Below are positions 1-12,446 of a DNA stretch of 64,000 bases, piece after piece. The translations under genes and the position numbers were made by a program. The first letter of the stretch is position 1. Each line of letters starts with the position of its first letter. The DNA comes from Diplodia intermedia (lineage: Eukaryota; Ascomycota; Dothideomycetes; Botryosphaeriales; Botryosphaeriaceae), in contig JAKEKT010000006.1 in the NCBI GenBank assembly GCA_021495925.1, forward strand, positions 186,001 to 250,000. The letters are read 5' to 3'. The notes below the pieces were generated by a model. That model worked only from the letters and a program-made list of their open reading frames with translations. It was not told the origin of the DNA and did not search any database.

Positions 1-3000
1 TGACACAACAACCTTCGGATGCTTGCTGACGGCCCCAAGTGCCAACCGCCGTTCCATCGTGTCCTTCCGCTTTGGACCATGTGAGTGTGGACAGGCGGTT
101 GCGGGCTGGGGGCTGGATGCGCACATGACTCAATCCTGCCAGGTCGACAGGTACACTGACTGCTGCAAGGCGTGGCAGTGGTCTGTGGAGGGCGGCCGGT
201 GAGGCGGGAGGGCGGTCGGGAAACAACGTGTCTCTGCTCGCATTATCTTGTTGCTATTTCCGTGATGGTCCGCAGCGGCGTGGTGTAGGTGCGCCCAGGG
301 GGAAATGGCCCGCGCCAGGTTGGGCGGACCTGCTTATCCCTTCCGCCGGGACTGGCCTGCACCGTAGCTGAAAAGCATGCTGAACGTGCGACGCAGGGGT
401 GAGGGCTGGAATAGGCGTCCGCGTGAGCAGCAGAGGCAGCAAGCAGGAGGCGAGTCGGAGTGTGGTACGGGGTTCAATATATAGCAATCCTGGAGTTGGC
501 AACATTCGGACGACCCGGCGCTACGGTTCGCCAGCTACTCCGGCCAGTTGCTTGGACCGCTCAGCCTGACAGCTGATGAAACATGCTGCGGCGTTTTGCT
601 GTTGTGCCGCCGGGGCGCTGGAGGCGCTTGCATGCCCGATTCCATCGTGCATTTGCCGCCGTCGTTGGCGGACGCAAGATGAAGGAGCTGTCGTGGTGTC
701 AATGCATAGGAGGTTTTTCGGTGCCCTTGACGGCAGGGTGGCTTGTGGTGTCGCGGCCCGTGGACGTTATTTGGATTATCGCGGCGAGCATTGGCTCCAT
801 GTAGCGGTCAGGTCTGACCCGAGCGCTGCTCGCCCGAAGATGGCTTCGTATCGGTATATTCTCTTCCCGCAGAGGCGATCTCAGGATTGACAGGTCCGCT
901 GCCGTCGGGAAACCCAGCTCAGGGGAACGCTCGGCGAGCAGAGGCTGCAATCTACGGATGCTCGATGCTAAACGCAGCGCCGGACTCCCCGCAGCAGCGG
1001 CGCAGTGCGCTGGCCAGCTTCCGGAATGAGGGAATGGCACAGCAGCAGCTGGGCCTCAGGGGACCCGAGGGAGCGGAACGGCGTGTATAGGAGCACGTGG
1101 GCTCGAGTGCTCGAGTCCGGTGCGCGCGGCGTGGGGGAGCTAGAGACGCAGGGTGATAGGGAGTGACGTCCGCGCAGAAGACACGTACGTGGGCGGATAA
1201 GCAGCGAGTAGCGAGCCTGGGGACTTACCAACAGCAGCAGGTCATACAGGGCAGCTGGTGATACACGATGGAAGGGCTGCCGTTTATCGAGCCTTGCATT
1301 GATGGCTTGAGGTTCCTTTTGCCTTCCCCACGGCGGGCTGTGTCCGTGCGTGGCTGAGCGGTTGCTCTGCTCTGGCGCCGGCGTCTTCACAGCGCCGATG
1401 ATGCCCGCCTGCAGCTTCACTGCGAGATTGCCGTTGCCGGCCCAACGGCTGCCCGTCCCGGAGCCAAGCAAGCGGTGTTGAGCGGAAATTGATGCACCCC
1501 ATTTGCCAATGCGCGGCTCCAGTGCTCCAATTTCCGCAATTGACCGGTGCTGGGTGCGGAGCGCTGGGCGACGACGACGACGGAAAAAGGAGCAACGGCG
1601 CTGGGCCAGATGACCACGACAGGCACGGCACGCCTGTTTTCGAAGCTCATGCGTGGGGCGGCTCGGCCAGCGGGAGGCGTCGCCCCGGGCGCTGCCGTTG
1701 GTTCGTGAGTTGCTTTTGGTGTTGCGGCGGCCGGAGCATTCGCCCAGGACGCTGCCAACGGCAGACGCCGCATTGACGGCGAGGCATCTTCGTGCCTTGC
1801 CGTGTACCTCCTCTCGGGCTGCCGTCGCGGCCCAAACGAGTCGAGACTGCTTCGCTTGGCTGGCCGACTGAAACGTGGGAGCGGTGGTTAGCGACGCAGC
1901 GGCACGGCGCGAGTCCGCCAGCGCCAGGCGTGGTCGTCGGCATCCACCCGACGACGGCCGAGTCATCTCCCACGCGCTGCGCATCCCACGAGGCCCAACA
2001 CCATCGCGGCCGCGCTGATAAGGCTGCGGCGTCGGCTCTCGCAAAGGCTCCGCCCGCGTCAGCCAGGCCCATCCACGAGACCTGCGAAAGCCGGCAAGCC
2101 CGTCTTGGCCCGATCCGACTCAGGCCTAGCCGCAAGCCTGTCCCGGGTTGCCGGGCTCGATGGCGCTCTCCGGGAGACTGGTTTTGGTGTTCTGCTGCCT
2201 ACCCCCACCTCCCGCCGGAGATACAAGCAGAGCGCTGTTCTGAGACCTACCTCTGAATCGACGCGAAATGACAGCGTCGTATCCTGAAGGAATGTGTGCT
2301 CGAGACGCGCTCCCTGCTGCCCATGTCTCGGGCCCGGCATCAGATCAGATCAGACGCTGTCAACACCATCGAGATGTCTTTGCTCAATCGCGGCGCCGGG
2401 CTCGGATCGCACCATCCGCGGGAGTCGTCGCTTCAAAGCAGTCGTGCGCGACGCTCACGGGCCCCGGGCGGAGCAAAGGTTCGGGGCCGTTTCCGCTCCC
2501 GCGAGCAGTGTGGCAGCCCGCCAGCTGATGGGTGTTGCGATACCTGGAGCGTGGAAGGCATTGCTGTCTCAGTGGTTTGTGCCATCACATGGAGAGCTCA
2601 CAGGTCTGCCGCTCACCGCCTTCATGCGCGACGGGAATCATCCTGTTTCACGGCAGCTGGCAGCGCCGCGCCGTCATCGCACACGACGAGGCTGCTCCAG
2701 AGTCGAGCTCCCCTTGCTGCCGTGCCGGAGCCCTCGCGTCAGCCAGAGATTGTGTGCGACGTGCAGACGATACATGGCCAGAAGAGCTGCGCTGCTGCAG
2801 CGGCGAGGCGGGACGGATTGGCCGCGCTCTGCGTGAGTGGCCCAAGTGTCCGGGGAAGTCGTTTTGCGTCTATGCGGCGGGGCTCGCAATCCGGGGACTG
2901 CACAGCACGCAGCCGCCTGAGCATCGTGTCACTTGCTGGCGGCTGCGCACGCCCGCTCGGCTCTGGCTGGACGAGCGTCCCTCAGCGGCAGCAGGCAATG

Positions 3001-4993
3001 GGTGCAGCGCGGCGGACGAGGCACGAGGCGGGCGATCACGGGGAGGCGCATGGGTGGTAAAGCTCCGACGAGATTGCCGTGCGGCCTGGAGAGGCCCTGA
3101 TCTGCGCGCTCAGTTGGCGAGGTACCGGCCGAGACTTTGGGGTCGGTGGCAAACTCGCCGCGCAGGCGAGTACCCCCTTGTAGACTGCGGAGACGGGCGC
3201 CGGGGGGTGCAGCTCAGGGTCTGGTCACGCATACAGCTACAACGGTCGACGCCCGGCCCAAAGTGCCATCGTGGCCGGAGCTGGCTGCCGTGCCACCGAG
3301 CCCCGGCCTGGTCAGCTGCGCTCTCCTGGGCCTGGAGATCATGCTGCCGCCAAAGCAACGCGCTGGCCGATCGCCGTGCTGAAAGCAGCCTGTCGCACAT
3401 GATGGGCTCTCAGCGCGCTGACACTCGTCAAATGACTGCCGCTCGACTGCCACTTCATCAAGCCCGGCGGCACAGCGCGCGCTTGATCTTCGACAGCCTC
3501 GTCGAGAGCGTCAGATTGAGCCCCCCGCCTGGCCAGGGCCGCTCGCATCATCTCGCCAGGGCAGGTCGACGACAACCCCACGCCCGCCCAAACGAGCAGC
3601 CTCAGATTGCGCTCGCGGACTGCCCAGAAGGGCAGGTCAGCTGCAAGCGTAAAATTCCTCCCGCACATGTGATGCTCCAGCCACAGCTGCGACGGCAGCG
3701 GCGTGGCGGGCGGCGGTACCTGGCCACGACCCGCAATCCCGCCGCCGTCGCCCGCGCTGCTCGACTGTCCCGCGTGCTCACCGGCGGGCTGGAGGGCGCA
3801 GCGGAGAGGGCGCGAGGGCGCGGACAGAAGTCCAGCACGTCGTTATGTACTGGTACGAGCTTTCGAGACGCGCGTGAATCATCCGCCCCGGAGAGCGCCC
3901 GGCGACGTTTGAGGCGAAGCCGTCGCGTAGAGGCTGATTGCGGCTAGGCGCTGGCCGTCTTGGGCGGGCAGTACCCGCGCCGGTATTTATCCTGTAACGA
4001 ACAGCCGGCCAGACCACGGGCGGTGGGCGCGTGCGAACGACGCCGCGGTCGCCAGGCCAGCGCTGGCAGGCGTGCTAGCGCGCATCGGCTGTTGCGGGCG
4101 CGTGGAGGAGGCGTGAGGCAGTGGGCGAGAGCAGCTCCGGCGGTGTCGGGCACTGACTCGGCGGCGCGGCTTTGTTCTGCTGCCTTTCTGGAAGAGAGCC
4201 ACGGCTTCTTCACAGGCCGCCGGAGCACTCAGCCGCGCGGCGCTCGATTGGGCTGGGCTGCCAGGGGACGTCGGCGCTACTCTGGGGAAGAGCGGAAGCG
4301 TCGCTGGCGCTGCAGCCGGCTCCACACGACTCGTACGCGCTGGCGGTGGCCTTGCACGTTTTGGGACGCACGCCGCAGGCTGAGGCAGATCCAGCGTGCG
4401 CTCTTGTGACTTGCATTCCGAGGCTGCCCCCCCGGCCCGCGCCTTCGCTGCCCGCGGTTCTCCGTGCCCACGCCCCCGGCCGCCCCCCGGTGTGTGCGCC
4501 CCCCCATGCTCTGCCGCTCCATGCCTCTGCCCATGCGCAAACGCCTCAAGTCCCACGGCGCCGGTTGGTGCTGGTGGTCGCAGGCACCGCGAGCTTGTGC
4601 GGTTGACTTGTCAGACAAAAGCACTGTCTCTCGCTCTCCCGGATTCTTATGATCCAGAGCCCCCAGCTTCCCATTCCGCAGGCCCACGCACACCACCACC
4701 GCCCGACTGCAAGGCCGCCACTCACACTCTCCCTCACGACCCTCCCGCACAACGCACAGCTGCTGTCTCACCCAGCCCAAGCTGCCACGCTGTCCGGGCA
4801 TGCCACATTACATATGAACGCGCGCCGAACGCCTGCACTCAATCGCCAGCACTGCGGTATTTGGGCCTGCCGATCTTGACGCAATCGTCCCTCCGGAAAC
4901 AGCCATCTCGCCCTTTGCACATACCTGCTCCCACCACCCCATATAACCGCCACCACGACCGCGACCATTGCACCGGCCGCGCCGTCGCCCACC
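1..4993. other. Gene-free GC-rich region at left edge
   Basis: About 5 kb with no protein I recognise on either strand. Open frames of up to 471 codons exist (for example 2532-3947 + and 968-2044 -), but they are rich in Arg, Ala, Ser and Cys, overlap one another in several frames, and show no domain, which is what random GC-rich DNA gives. A short (ATCAG) repeat sits near 2337-2355. From about 4400 the plus strand becomes C/CT-rich, as is common in fungal 5' leaders, so the last 500 bases are probably promoter and 5' UTR of the gene starting at 4994. Confidence 0.6.
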
Positions 4994-6827
4994 ATGCCGT
5001 TCAAACCTCAGATTCCCATACTCCAAGTCGAGTCGACCGCCATCCACACCGTCGACACCCGCTCCGCCGAGCAATTGTTCGGACTCTGGTCGGGTAAGCC
5101 GTCGCGCTCTCGTCGCGCGTTGTCTCGCTGATCTCCCTGCAGTCTTCTCCAAGTGCGCCGAAACCATGGAGGAAGGCCGTCGTCTCGAGAACCTTAGCTG
5201 GCGGCTATGGAACCGCGAGACCTTCTGCTGCGCCCCCGAGCACCCCAACCCGAACGCCTCTCTTTTCACCACCCCGCGTTGGTCCTACACCCGCAAGACG
5301 TCCGACTCGGGCTCGCTTTCCATTCCCGCTCTATCTTCCAGCGTCGAGTCGGACGACTCGGACGACCGTGTCGACAGCGCCTCCACCCTCCAGTCCGCCA
5401 CCTCGTCAAGGCCTCACATTAGGAGACACGACTCGACAGAAAGCCGGAACCGGGGCACAGAAAAGCACCTCACGCCCGTTGACCTCGAGAGCTTAGTCAT
5501 TTGCATCAAAGAGAAGAAGGACCTGGAGCCTCTCGCCCCCTTGCCGATGCCCGCACCCGAGCAGCAGGGCCAGGAGAGCGCGCCGGAACAACGCGTCGAG
5601 GAATCCAATCCGCCACCTGCCAACCCTAAGCCCCAAATGGTTCCCGAGTCATCCACTTCCACCGTCGCCACCACTCTCGACAGCGATCTCTCAAAGATGA
5701 GCCCTCCTGTCATTGGCTCCGACACCAGCACATCCACCGACAGCAGCGCCCACAGCGTCGTTCGCGGCTTCTCTCCCGGCCGCGTGTCCTCTTCGTACCG
5801 CTCAAGGACGAATCTCCAGCAACAGGCAATGCCCACCCCTATCATCAGGCAGCCGCAGCACACCGCACCTGCCCCGATGCAGATGCAGAAGAAGAAGGGT
5901 GCTATGTTCACCCTCGGTGGCTCTTCCGACGAGGATGGCAACAGCTCTTTGGAGACTCACATGCAGATGAGCCAAATGAGCAACGCGCGCAGCTCGCTTT
6001 CGGACGGCCTCAGGAAGCCCCAAGGCGTGTCTCGCAAGCAGACTTCCTTCAAGGATGAAATCTCCGCCAGGATGCCCGAGCGCAAGGCATACGAGAGTGA
6101 GGAAGTCTTTGAGAGCGACAGCGAGGATGAGGTCTCCGACAATGCCATCGAGGAAGATGACGAAAGTCAATGGGAGGATTCGGACGACGAGAGCGGCCCA
6201 TCCAGCGTGAACGACAAGGTTTCGTTCCAGAGGGTCGACTCAAAGCCCAACCTCACCTCCCGCCGCTCGCTTCTGACTACCCTGATGCACGAAGGCGACC
6301 GAGCTCAGGCACTCCAAAACGCCGCCTCCCGCTCCACACCCGCCCTCCGTCGCTCGCGGACCACTTCGCCCAATGGACCTTCCATGGGGGCATCACCCAA
6401 CACTCATACGTTGCGATACCAACCCGCCCAGCCTGCCCAGCCTGCTCCGCCTGCACAGCCCGTCCAGCCTGAGCCGGAAGTCCAACAAATCCCCAGGTCA
6501 AAGCCCATCATCATGACGACCTCGAACACGCATGCTCCTCCCGCTTTGTCCCCCCGGACTACCAGACGGAACATGCTCACCACCGAGTTGACAGAGTCTC
6601 TCCGCAAGCACCTGCTGTGGGAGCGTCAACAGAAGAACTCGACCAACAACGCAGTTCTCAAGAGGAGACATACCTCGACGGATGTCAAGAACCTCAAGAA
6701 CTACCCTGGCGAGGCTCAGCCCTCGGCCCTCCCGACAGTGAAGGAGCACAATGCCAAGGGCAACAACTCCTGGACCACCAACTACTTTGACTCGGGTCTC
6801 CAGGAGTACCACGAGAGAGGGTGGTGA
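4994..6827 (+). CDS. DUF1752 (GATA/AreA-like) and DUF3295 domain protein
   Basis: Two exons, 4994-5093 and 5143-6827, joined by a 49-nt GT-AG intron, give 594 residues. Splicing restores an uninterrupted N-terminal motif, LFGLWSVFSKCAETMEEG, followed by LENLSWRLWNRETFCC (about residues 28-63). This is the DUF1752 signature, also called the nitrogen regulatory AreA GATA-like domain. The rest is Ser/Pro/Gln-rich with acidic stretches near residues 360-400 and ends in a conserved-looking YHERGW tail, the pattern of DUF3295. It has no zinc finger or catalytic motif. Proteins with this domain pair are fungal-specific; relatives are linked to nutrient-repression signalling, so a regulatory or adaptor role is inferred, not shown. 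The start follows a CCACC context. A run of A follows the stop codon. Confidence 0.88.
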
Positions 6828-8639
6828 AAAAAAAAATCTTCAGTTTGCATTCTCCCTCACGGACGGGCATCAGCCTCCAGGCCTGGACAAAACCGGGCCG
6901 TCATTGATTGCATTTCTCTTTATTGCGAACATAGCGTGACGGTGTTTGGCGATTTTGCTTCTAGTCATTTTAATCTTTTTCATGGTGTTCATGGTCTCAT
7001 GGGCTTCATGGCAGGAACGGCACGGGTCACATCTGACTGCTTCTGAATTTTTTTCGGGATACCATTTTGCACTTGTTCACAGCAGCACAACGATGCTACG
7101 AATCTTCTTCTTCTACTGCGGACTATTCTTTGTTTTTGGGCGGCCGAGGGCATCATTATCGGAAGACATCGACATTACTGGCTCGCGCCTTGGTTGCATT
7201 GGAGGGGGTTGGGGGGGATTCACATGCGAACGGAGCATACCGCCTCCGTCCATGCCCTGTAACACTATACGGACTCTGTACTTGTAGGGGAAGCGTTAGG
7301 GTGGAGCCGAGTCGCATTCTGGCAGCCACCGACTCCACTGGCCTGGATGGGCTCTTGGAGCACAATTACCTCACGGCTTGTAGATGGTAATCAGCTTAGG
7401 TAGCGTAATCACTGAAAAAGTGGATTTCGAAACAAGCCAATGGCGCGATGCACCGGGATGTGAGGGGAGGTCGAGTTGTGCGGTGGGCTCGGGGTGGATT
7501 CACCGGTAAGAGGGCCCTGGGCGACAATCCGCAATTCGCATGAGCGGATTGCCGTGATGGATGCTTCTGGCCAGCTTGTTCCTGATGGATTCGAGAGGGG
7601 GGCGGCCCCTCACAGCGTGTACCTAGCGACCCGGGGCCGTCCGATTCTGCCAGAGGTCCCCACCGCCCCGGCGAACAAAAACGCATGGAAGAAACGGTGA
7701 CGGGCACATGCAAGAAAAGCCTCAGCGTGGCTCCGGCACGGGCTCTGATCCATGAGCAGCCAGGAGAGCGTTGCATAAGCGCGTGCACACCCTCATCTGC
7801 GGTGCGGGCAGCAGAGCAAGAGGCGGTAAGAGCGATAAGAGCAGCGAAGCGCGCAGCGGCACGGCACGACATGGCATGGCATGGGGCATGTGCTGCTGCT
7901 ACTGCTGCACGTGTGCGTGGGCGGTGGCATCATGGCTCGCTTTTGCCGGCGTGGCTCGGGCGCCCGCCGCCGTCTCGCATGCCGAACTGCACTGGCTATC
8001 TGGACGCTGCGCCTCGGTCGTCGCCGGCGCGTGGCATGGGCGGCATGGCGACGGCCCAAGGAGCATGTGGAAATAACCAAATGAGAAAAAAAAAACGAAA
8101 ATTCGGTCGCTCGGGTTCGCCACGGGCTCGCCTCCTCGCCAGGCAGGTGCGAGTGCCCGTCACCGTGCAGCTGCCCCTTTGCGGCGGAGGTGGTGTCCTC
8201 GGGCCGACACAGGCTGGCAAGCCTTCCATGGACAGGAGGCTGCGGCAAGCTCCCGGCCGGGGCATTGGCAGCCAGCCAGATCAGATGGGCGCAGAGACGT
8301 AGGGACGATGGCCGCTGGGGGCCGGCGATGCGCAGGTGGAACGCAGCCCGGCGATCGCGCAGCGCGGGCGGCGCACACGATGCTGCCATGCTCCATTAGA
8401 TGCAGCCTTATGAGTCACGGCGCGGAGCGCTCGTGGTGAACATGACTGAGAATGACGGCAAATGAGTGCGTTGGCAGCACGGCAGGCTCAGGCTCAACAC
8501 CACAAACAGCCCCCAACTGCCTCCATATGAGGCCTGCTGACCCCGTCCGCGACGCGACTTGTGCAAACCCCCCAGATCGCCGCTCCGCACCGCGATTGTC
8601 CCCCTAATCACAGTCTATTTGCAGCGCCTGCCTATCACC
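6828..8639. other. Intergenic region, 3' flank and upstream of zinc-finger gene
   Basis: No credible gene. The first 500 bases are T-rich with short T runs, fitting the 3' UTR of the preceding gene; an A10 run follows the stop and another A run lies near 8084-8096. From about 7450 the DNA is GC-rich with overlapping short frames lacking domains. Confidence 0.55.
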
Positions 8640-11600
8640 ATGGCCGCGGAAGGGCGATCAAGCATCCGCAGCGGCACGAGCAACACGGCCGGTACGTTCG
8701 TTTTGCCAACGCATCACTCTAGCCGCTGCACGTCCCGGTCATCTGCTCACTCGCCTGCACGCGTTTTCAGGGTCGCCCGCTGCCAGCGCATCACAGGCAG
8801 CGCGTCCTCAGCCTCAACCCCAAGGCTCTCCGCCCGCTGCGCCACCGCGCGGGAGGCCATGCCGCTTCTACGGCACCCCGTCCGGTACGTAAACCCTACG
8901 CGACCCTGTCAATTGCCCCGTGCCTATCAATCTTCAACACCGTGTGGGGTGCTGTTGATCACCAGACGCCGGATCCCTGGGGGATGCTGATATGAGCCAC
9001 GGTGCGTTATTCCAGGCTGCCGCGCCGGCGACCAGTGTGTCTTCGCCCATGACGCCTCCACCGGTCAGCCTGCAAATGCCCGCCCTGCGCGTCAACGTCG
9101 GCGCCAAGCGGGCATCGCTGCGGATCCCGAACGCAGCGAAGCTTCTACTGCCACCACACCGACTCCGCAGCAGCCGCGGCAGCAGCAGCAGCCGCAGCCG
9201 CAGCGCGCTCGCGTGGTGCAGCGTCCCACTCCACGCGCCCAGCAGGACGATCCGCGCGAGTTTCAGCTGGCGCAGATCCGCCGCAGATTCAGCCCGGAAG
9301 AAACGCTGGACGCGAGCTCCGGCGCGACGACTCTGGCATTCGGGATGAAACCCTCAGACCCCGACTTCCCTTTCGACATTGACGAGCTGTCGTGTCGCCT
9401 TCGCGTGCCTGCCACCTACCCGATGCAGGGCAGGCCGTCGCTGAGCGTCGCCAACCCCGAGATGGACAGGGGCTTTCAGATCAACGTCGAGAGGGGCTTC
9501 GATGCCCTCACGGCGCGGCCGCTTCCCAACCAGACGCTGCTGGCATTGATGAACGCGCTGGACCGCCAGCTGGAGCAGTTGCTGACCGCGCCGCCCGCTG
9601 AGATCTTCTTCATCAAAATAGTCCCGAATGCGGCGGCCAGGGCCGTGCCGAAGCATGGGGAGCATGTCGTCCAGCAGGTCCCCACTCCGCCGCCGCCGTC
9701 GCCGCCGCCCGTCGTCGTGCAACCCCAAGTAGTGCCGGCGCAGCCGAGCGAAAGGCCACCGCCACTTCAGCCTGCATACGGCCCTGAGCAGAGGGCGCAG
9801 GCCAAAGCGCGGCGTGGTCAGGAAACACGCCAACTTGAGGCTCGTCTCGGGCGGCTCCCTCAGTTCTCCACCCTGGCGGATGGCGCGTTTATCGTGCCTG
9901 TCGAGCCCAGGCGCAGGGCTGCATTGCCCATTGCGCTGCAGGCCATCAAGACGGTGAGGCTGATGGTGCCTGAGCTGTATCCGCTCCAGCCGTGCAGGAT
10001 CGAGCTCATGGGCGTCGACAGGCACGATGCGATGCCCGTCCAGCAGGCCTTTGAGGACAGGGCCGTGCAGTTCGCAAACATGTCATTGCTCAACCACGTT
10101 AACTACTTCTCCCAGAACATGCATTCGATGGCCCAAGCGCCCCCGGCGAAGTCGGATGGAAGCCCGAAGGCCCAGGAGCAGGGCGTTGCGCGCCAGATGG
10201 AGGAGCTCAGCGTGCAACATCACCCGGCAGCAGAAGCAAGCAGCGCAGCATCTGGCGCCGAGGCAGACTCGAAGACGAAGGCTGACCCTGCTGACGACAG
10301 AAGTCACATCATTACCATTCCAAGGCCGCCGGAATGGACTGTTCCTGGTTCTGATAACGGCAACGATGACGAGGATTCATACGACTCGTACCCCGATGAA
10401 TCAGATAGCGACGGAGAAGCGGAAGGGGGTGCTTCAGACCACGCCGGGGGAAGCTCTCAAACACTGTCCCTCGAGCGTGGGATTACGCTGTCGCTCCCGC
10501 ACCTTGAGCTCTACGGCATCGAGTTGCTCGAGCTCGTCAACCTGTGTCTGACAATCAAATGCACGCGATGCAAGGATACGATGGACGTCAACAACATCAG
10601 GAACAACGCTAACGCAGACTATACCGGCATCCGTAGTGAATCCTGCAAGAAATGCGCGTATCCACTAGGAATAGGTACCTTCTTTTGGGGGGCGAGAGAA
10701 AAGCTTTTGGGGTCATGGGACTAATGCTTGAAAAGGATACCGCATGGATATGATGCATGCAAACTCTGTCCGGGCCGGCTACCTTGATCTCGACGGATGC
10801 ACTCCTGTTGACATGCTCCCCAGGTGAGGACTCCCGGTTGGGCGCGACAGAGGAAAACGATTGGTGCCGCGGGCGAGCTAGGGAGTGCTTAGGGCTCGCG
10901 GTGGCGCAGCCCGTATCCAGACTTTCCCTACCGCCCTAGCGATGATTGTTGATTGCTGACGGCGCCTTCATCAGCAACTTCGTGCCGACATGCGCTGGGT
11001 GCTCTACCCAATACGCTAGCCCCGGCGTGGTGTCGGTTCGAGGAGACTCGTCGATGGCGATCTGCAGAGAATGCCACAAGAAGATGAGTATGTAGCGTCC
11101 TGAGACATGTGACAGCCTGAAATTGGCGGTGGATTGGGCGCAGGTCGCAAGGCTAACTTGCTCCGTGCAGCGTTCAAGATTGCAGAGGTTAAATTTCTGT
11201 TGGTCAGCGCGTCGTCAGGTACGTGTTGCGCGCGCGCTAGCGGCGGGGGGAGGGCGTCCCGGCGAGCCTACGCGCATCGGCATGCAGCAAGACTGATGTC
11301 GGTGTGATCACAGCACAAGCAACGCGCGCATTGCCCCGGAAGAAGGTTCGTCAGGCCGCGCGCGCGCGGATGCAGGCATCACTGACTGTTTCGGCAGGCC
11401 AAGGAAAAGCTGCTCGGCCTCGTAGCCGGGCAGGAACTGCCCAAACGGGGGCGCTGCAAGCATTACAGCAAGAGCAATCGGTGGTTCCGGTAGGCCGCAA
11501 GCCACACCGTCCATTGCCGGACCTAGCCCTGTCAGCCGGACACAGGCTGACTCTTTGCTGGCAAACACCAGGTTCTCCTGCTGCACCAAAGTGTACCCAT

Positions 11601-12446
11601 GTGACAGGTACCGTCATTGCCCGCACCCACCGCGATCGCGAGATCTCCAGGCATCGAGGCGCAGATCGCGGGCCTACACGCGCATGCTAACAGACGATCG
11701 CAGATGCCACGACGCTGAGGCTGATCACCCGAACGAGCACGCGAACAGGATGATTTGGTACGTTCCTTTGGTGTCTCGCGCCCACCGGCCCTCTTGATCT
11801 GGCGCGCGGCTCCCCAGATCCCTGCTCCGCAGTGACGTCGCGCCCACATCTGCCCCGGGCCAAGCCTTCCCCGCACGCATTGCCTGTTGGGGTAGACCGT
11901 CGCGCTGTCTCGGTGCCCTGCCAGCCTCGCGACATTCTTCGCCCGAGCCATCTGCAGCCCTACAGCGCGCCGTCGATCATCTTGGTCTTCCCCAGACGCC
12001 CTGAAGCCATTGAGCGCGATTTTGCTGACGACGCCTGCTGGCCGCGTGAATAGTGGATTTTGTAAGTCATTGTCGCCTCCGCCCACCCGCCCAACGGCGC
12101 CTCGGCTGCACCGAGGGCTAATGGCTCTTTCTCCCCCAATTCTACAGGCTCGCGCGAGCAAAATTACCGGCCGGAAGATTGCGGAATTTGCCACGCGACA
12201 CTCGTCGGCAAGAAAGGTTCGGGTTTCTGGGAAGGCGGCAAAGGTACGTTAGATGACCCGTCTGTAATTGCGGAGGCACGCTTAAGCACTTTTCCGTTCG
12301 CCCCGCGACCCCGTTCCCGTCTTGATCGCGCCCCGTTTCCCTGCCCGTCACCCTCCACCTCACGACAAAGACACACTTTCACTACCCCCAGCGGCCTCTT
12401 GCGGCGCAACGCCGTAAGCTGGCCGTTGACTTTAGCGGCTTCATGA
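8640..12446 (+). CDS. CCCH plus CHY zinc-finger protein, 12 exons
   Basis: Exons read as 8640-8691, 8771-8884, 9016-10674, 10736-10823, 10975-11087, 11171-11218, 11314-11345, 11398-11489, 11572-11607, 11704-11757, 12054-12061 and 12148 onward; phases agree throughout. Joining exons 2 and 3 creates a perfect CCCH finger (CRFYGTPSG then CRAGDQCVFAH; C-X8-C-X5-C-X3-H). The middle holds two RWD-like stretches and an acidic linker, then conserved blocks such as MHANSVRAGYLDLDG. The C-terminus is a CHY-type zinc finger beginning GRCKHYSKSNRWFRFSCC, with later CDRCHD and EDCGIC ligand groups. CHY proteins are linked to ubiquitin ligation and RNA/redox biology; the role here is unknown. The last exon is uncertain: reading through gives a stop at 12444-12446 (864 residues), but a GTACGT donor after 12252 suggests another splice, and the usual basic tail after GKGT is not found. 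Confidence 0.83.
12054..12061 (+). other. 8-nt microexon of the CHY zinc-finger gene
   Basis: The bases TGGATTTT lie between an AATAG acceptor and a GTAAGT donor. Included, they turn the flanking TG and GC remnants into Cys-Gly-Phe-Cys, giving ANRMICGFCSREQNY, which matches the zinc-ligand spacing of CHY fingers. Skipping it would shift the frame. Flanking introns are 296 and 86 nt. Confidence 0.8.

Noticed and set aside
968..2044. 358-codon minus-strand open frame
   Set aside because: Same reasons: no domain, competing frames, no plausible promoter or introns.
2532..3947. 471-codon plus-strand open frame
   Set aside because: Composition is Arg/Ala/Ser/Cys-rich, other frames are open over the same bases, and there is no domain or repeat structure; typical of random GC-rich DNA.
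8966..9001. Small exon between exons 2 and 3 of the CHY gene
   Set aside because: Splice-like ends exist, but including it destroys the CCCH finger; splicing 8884 to 9016 restores a perfect finger.
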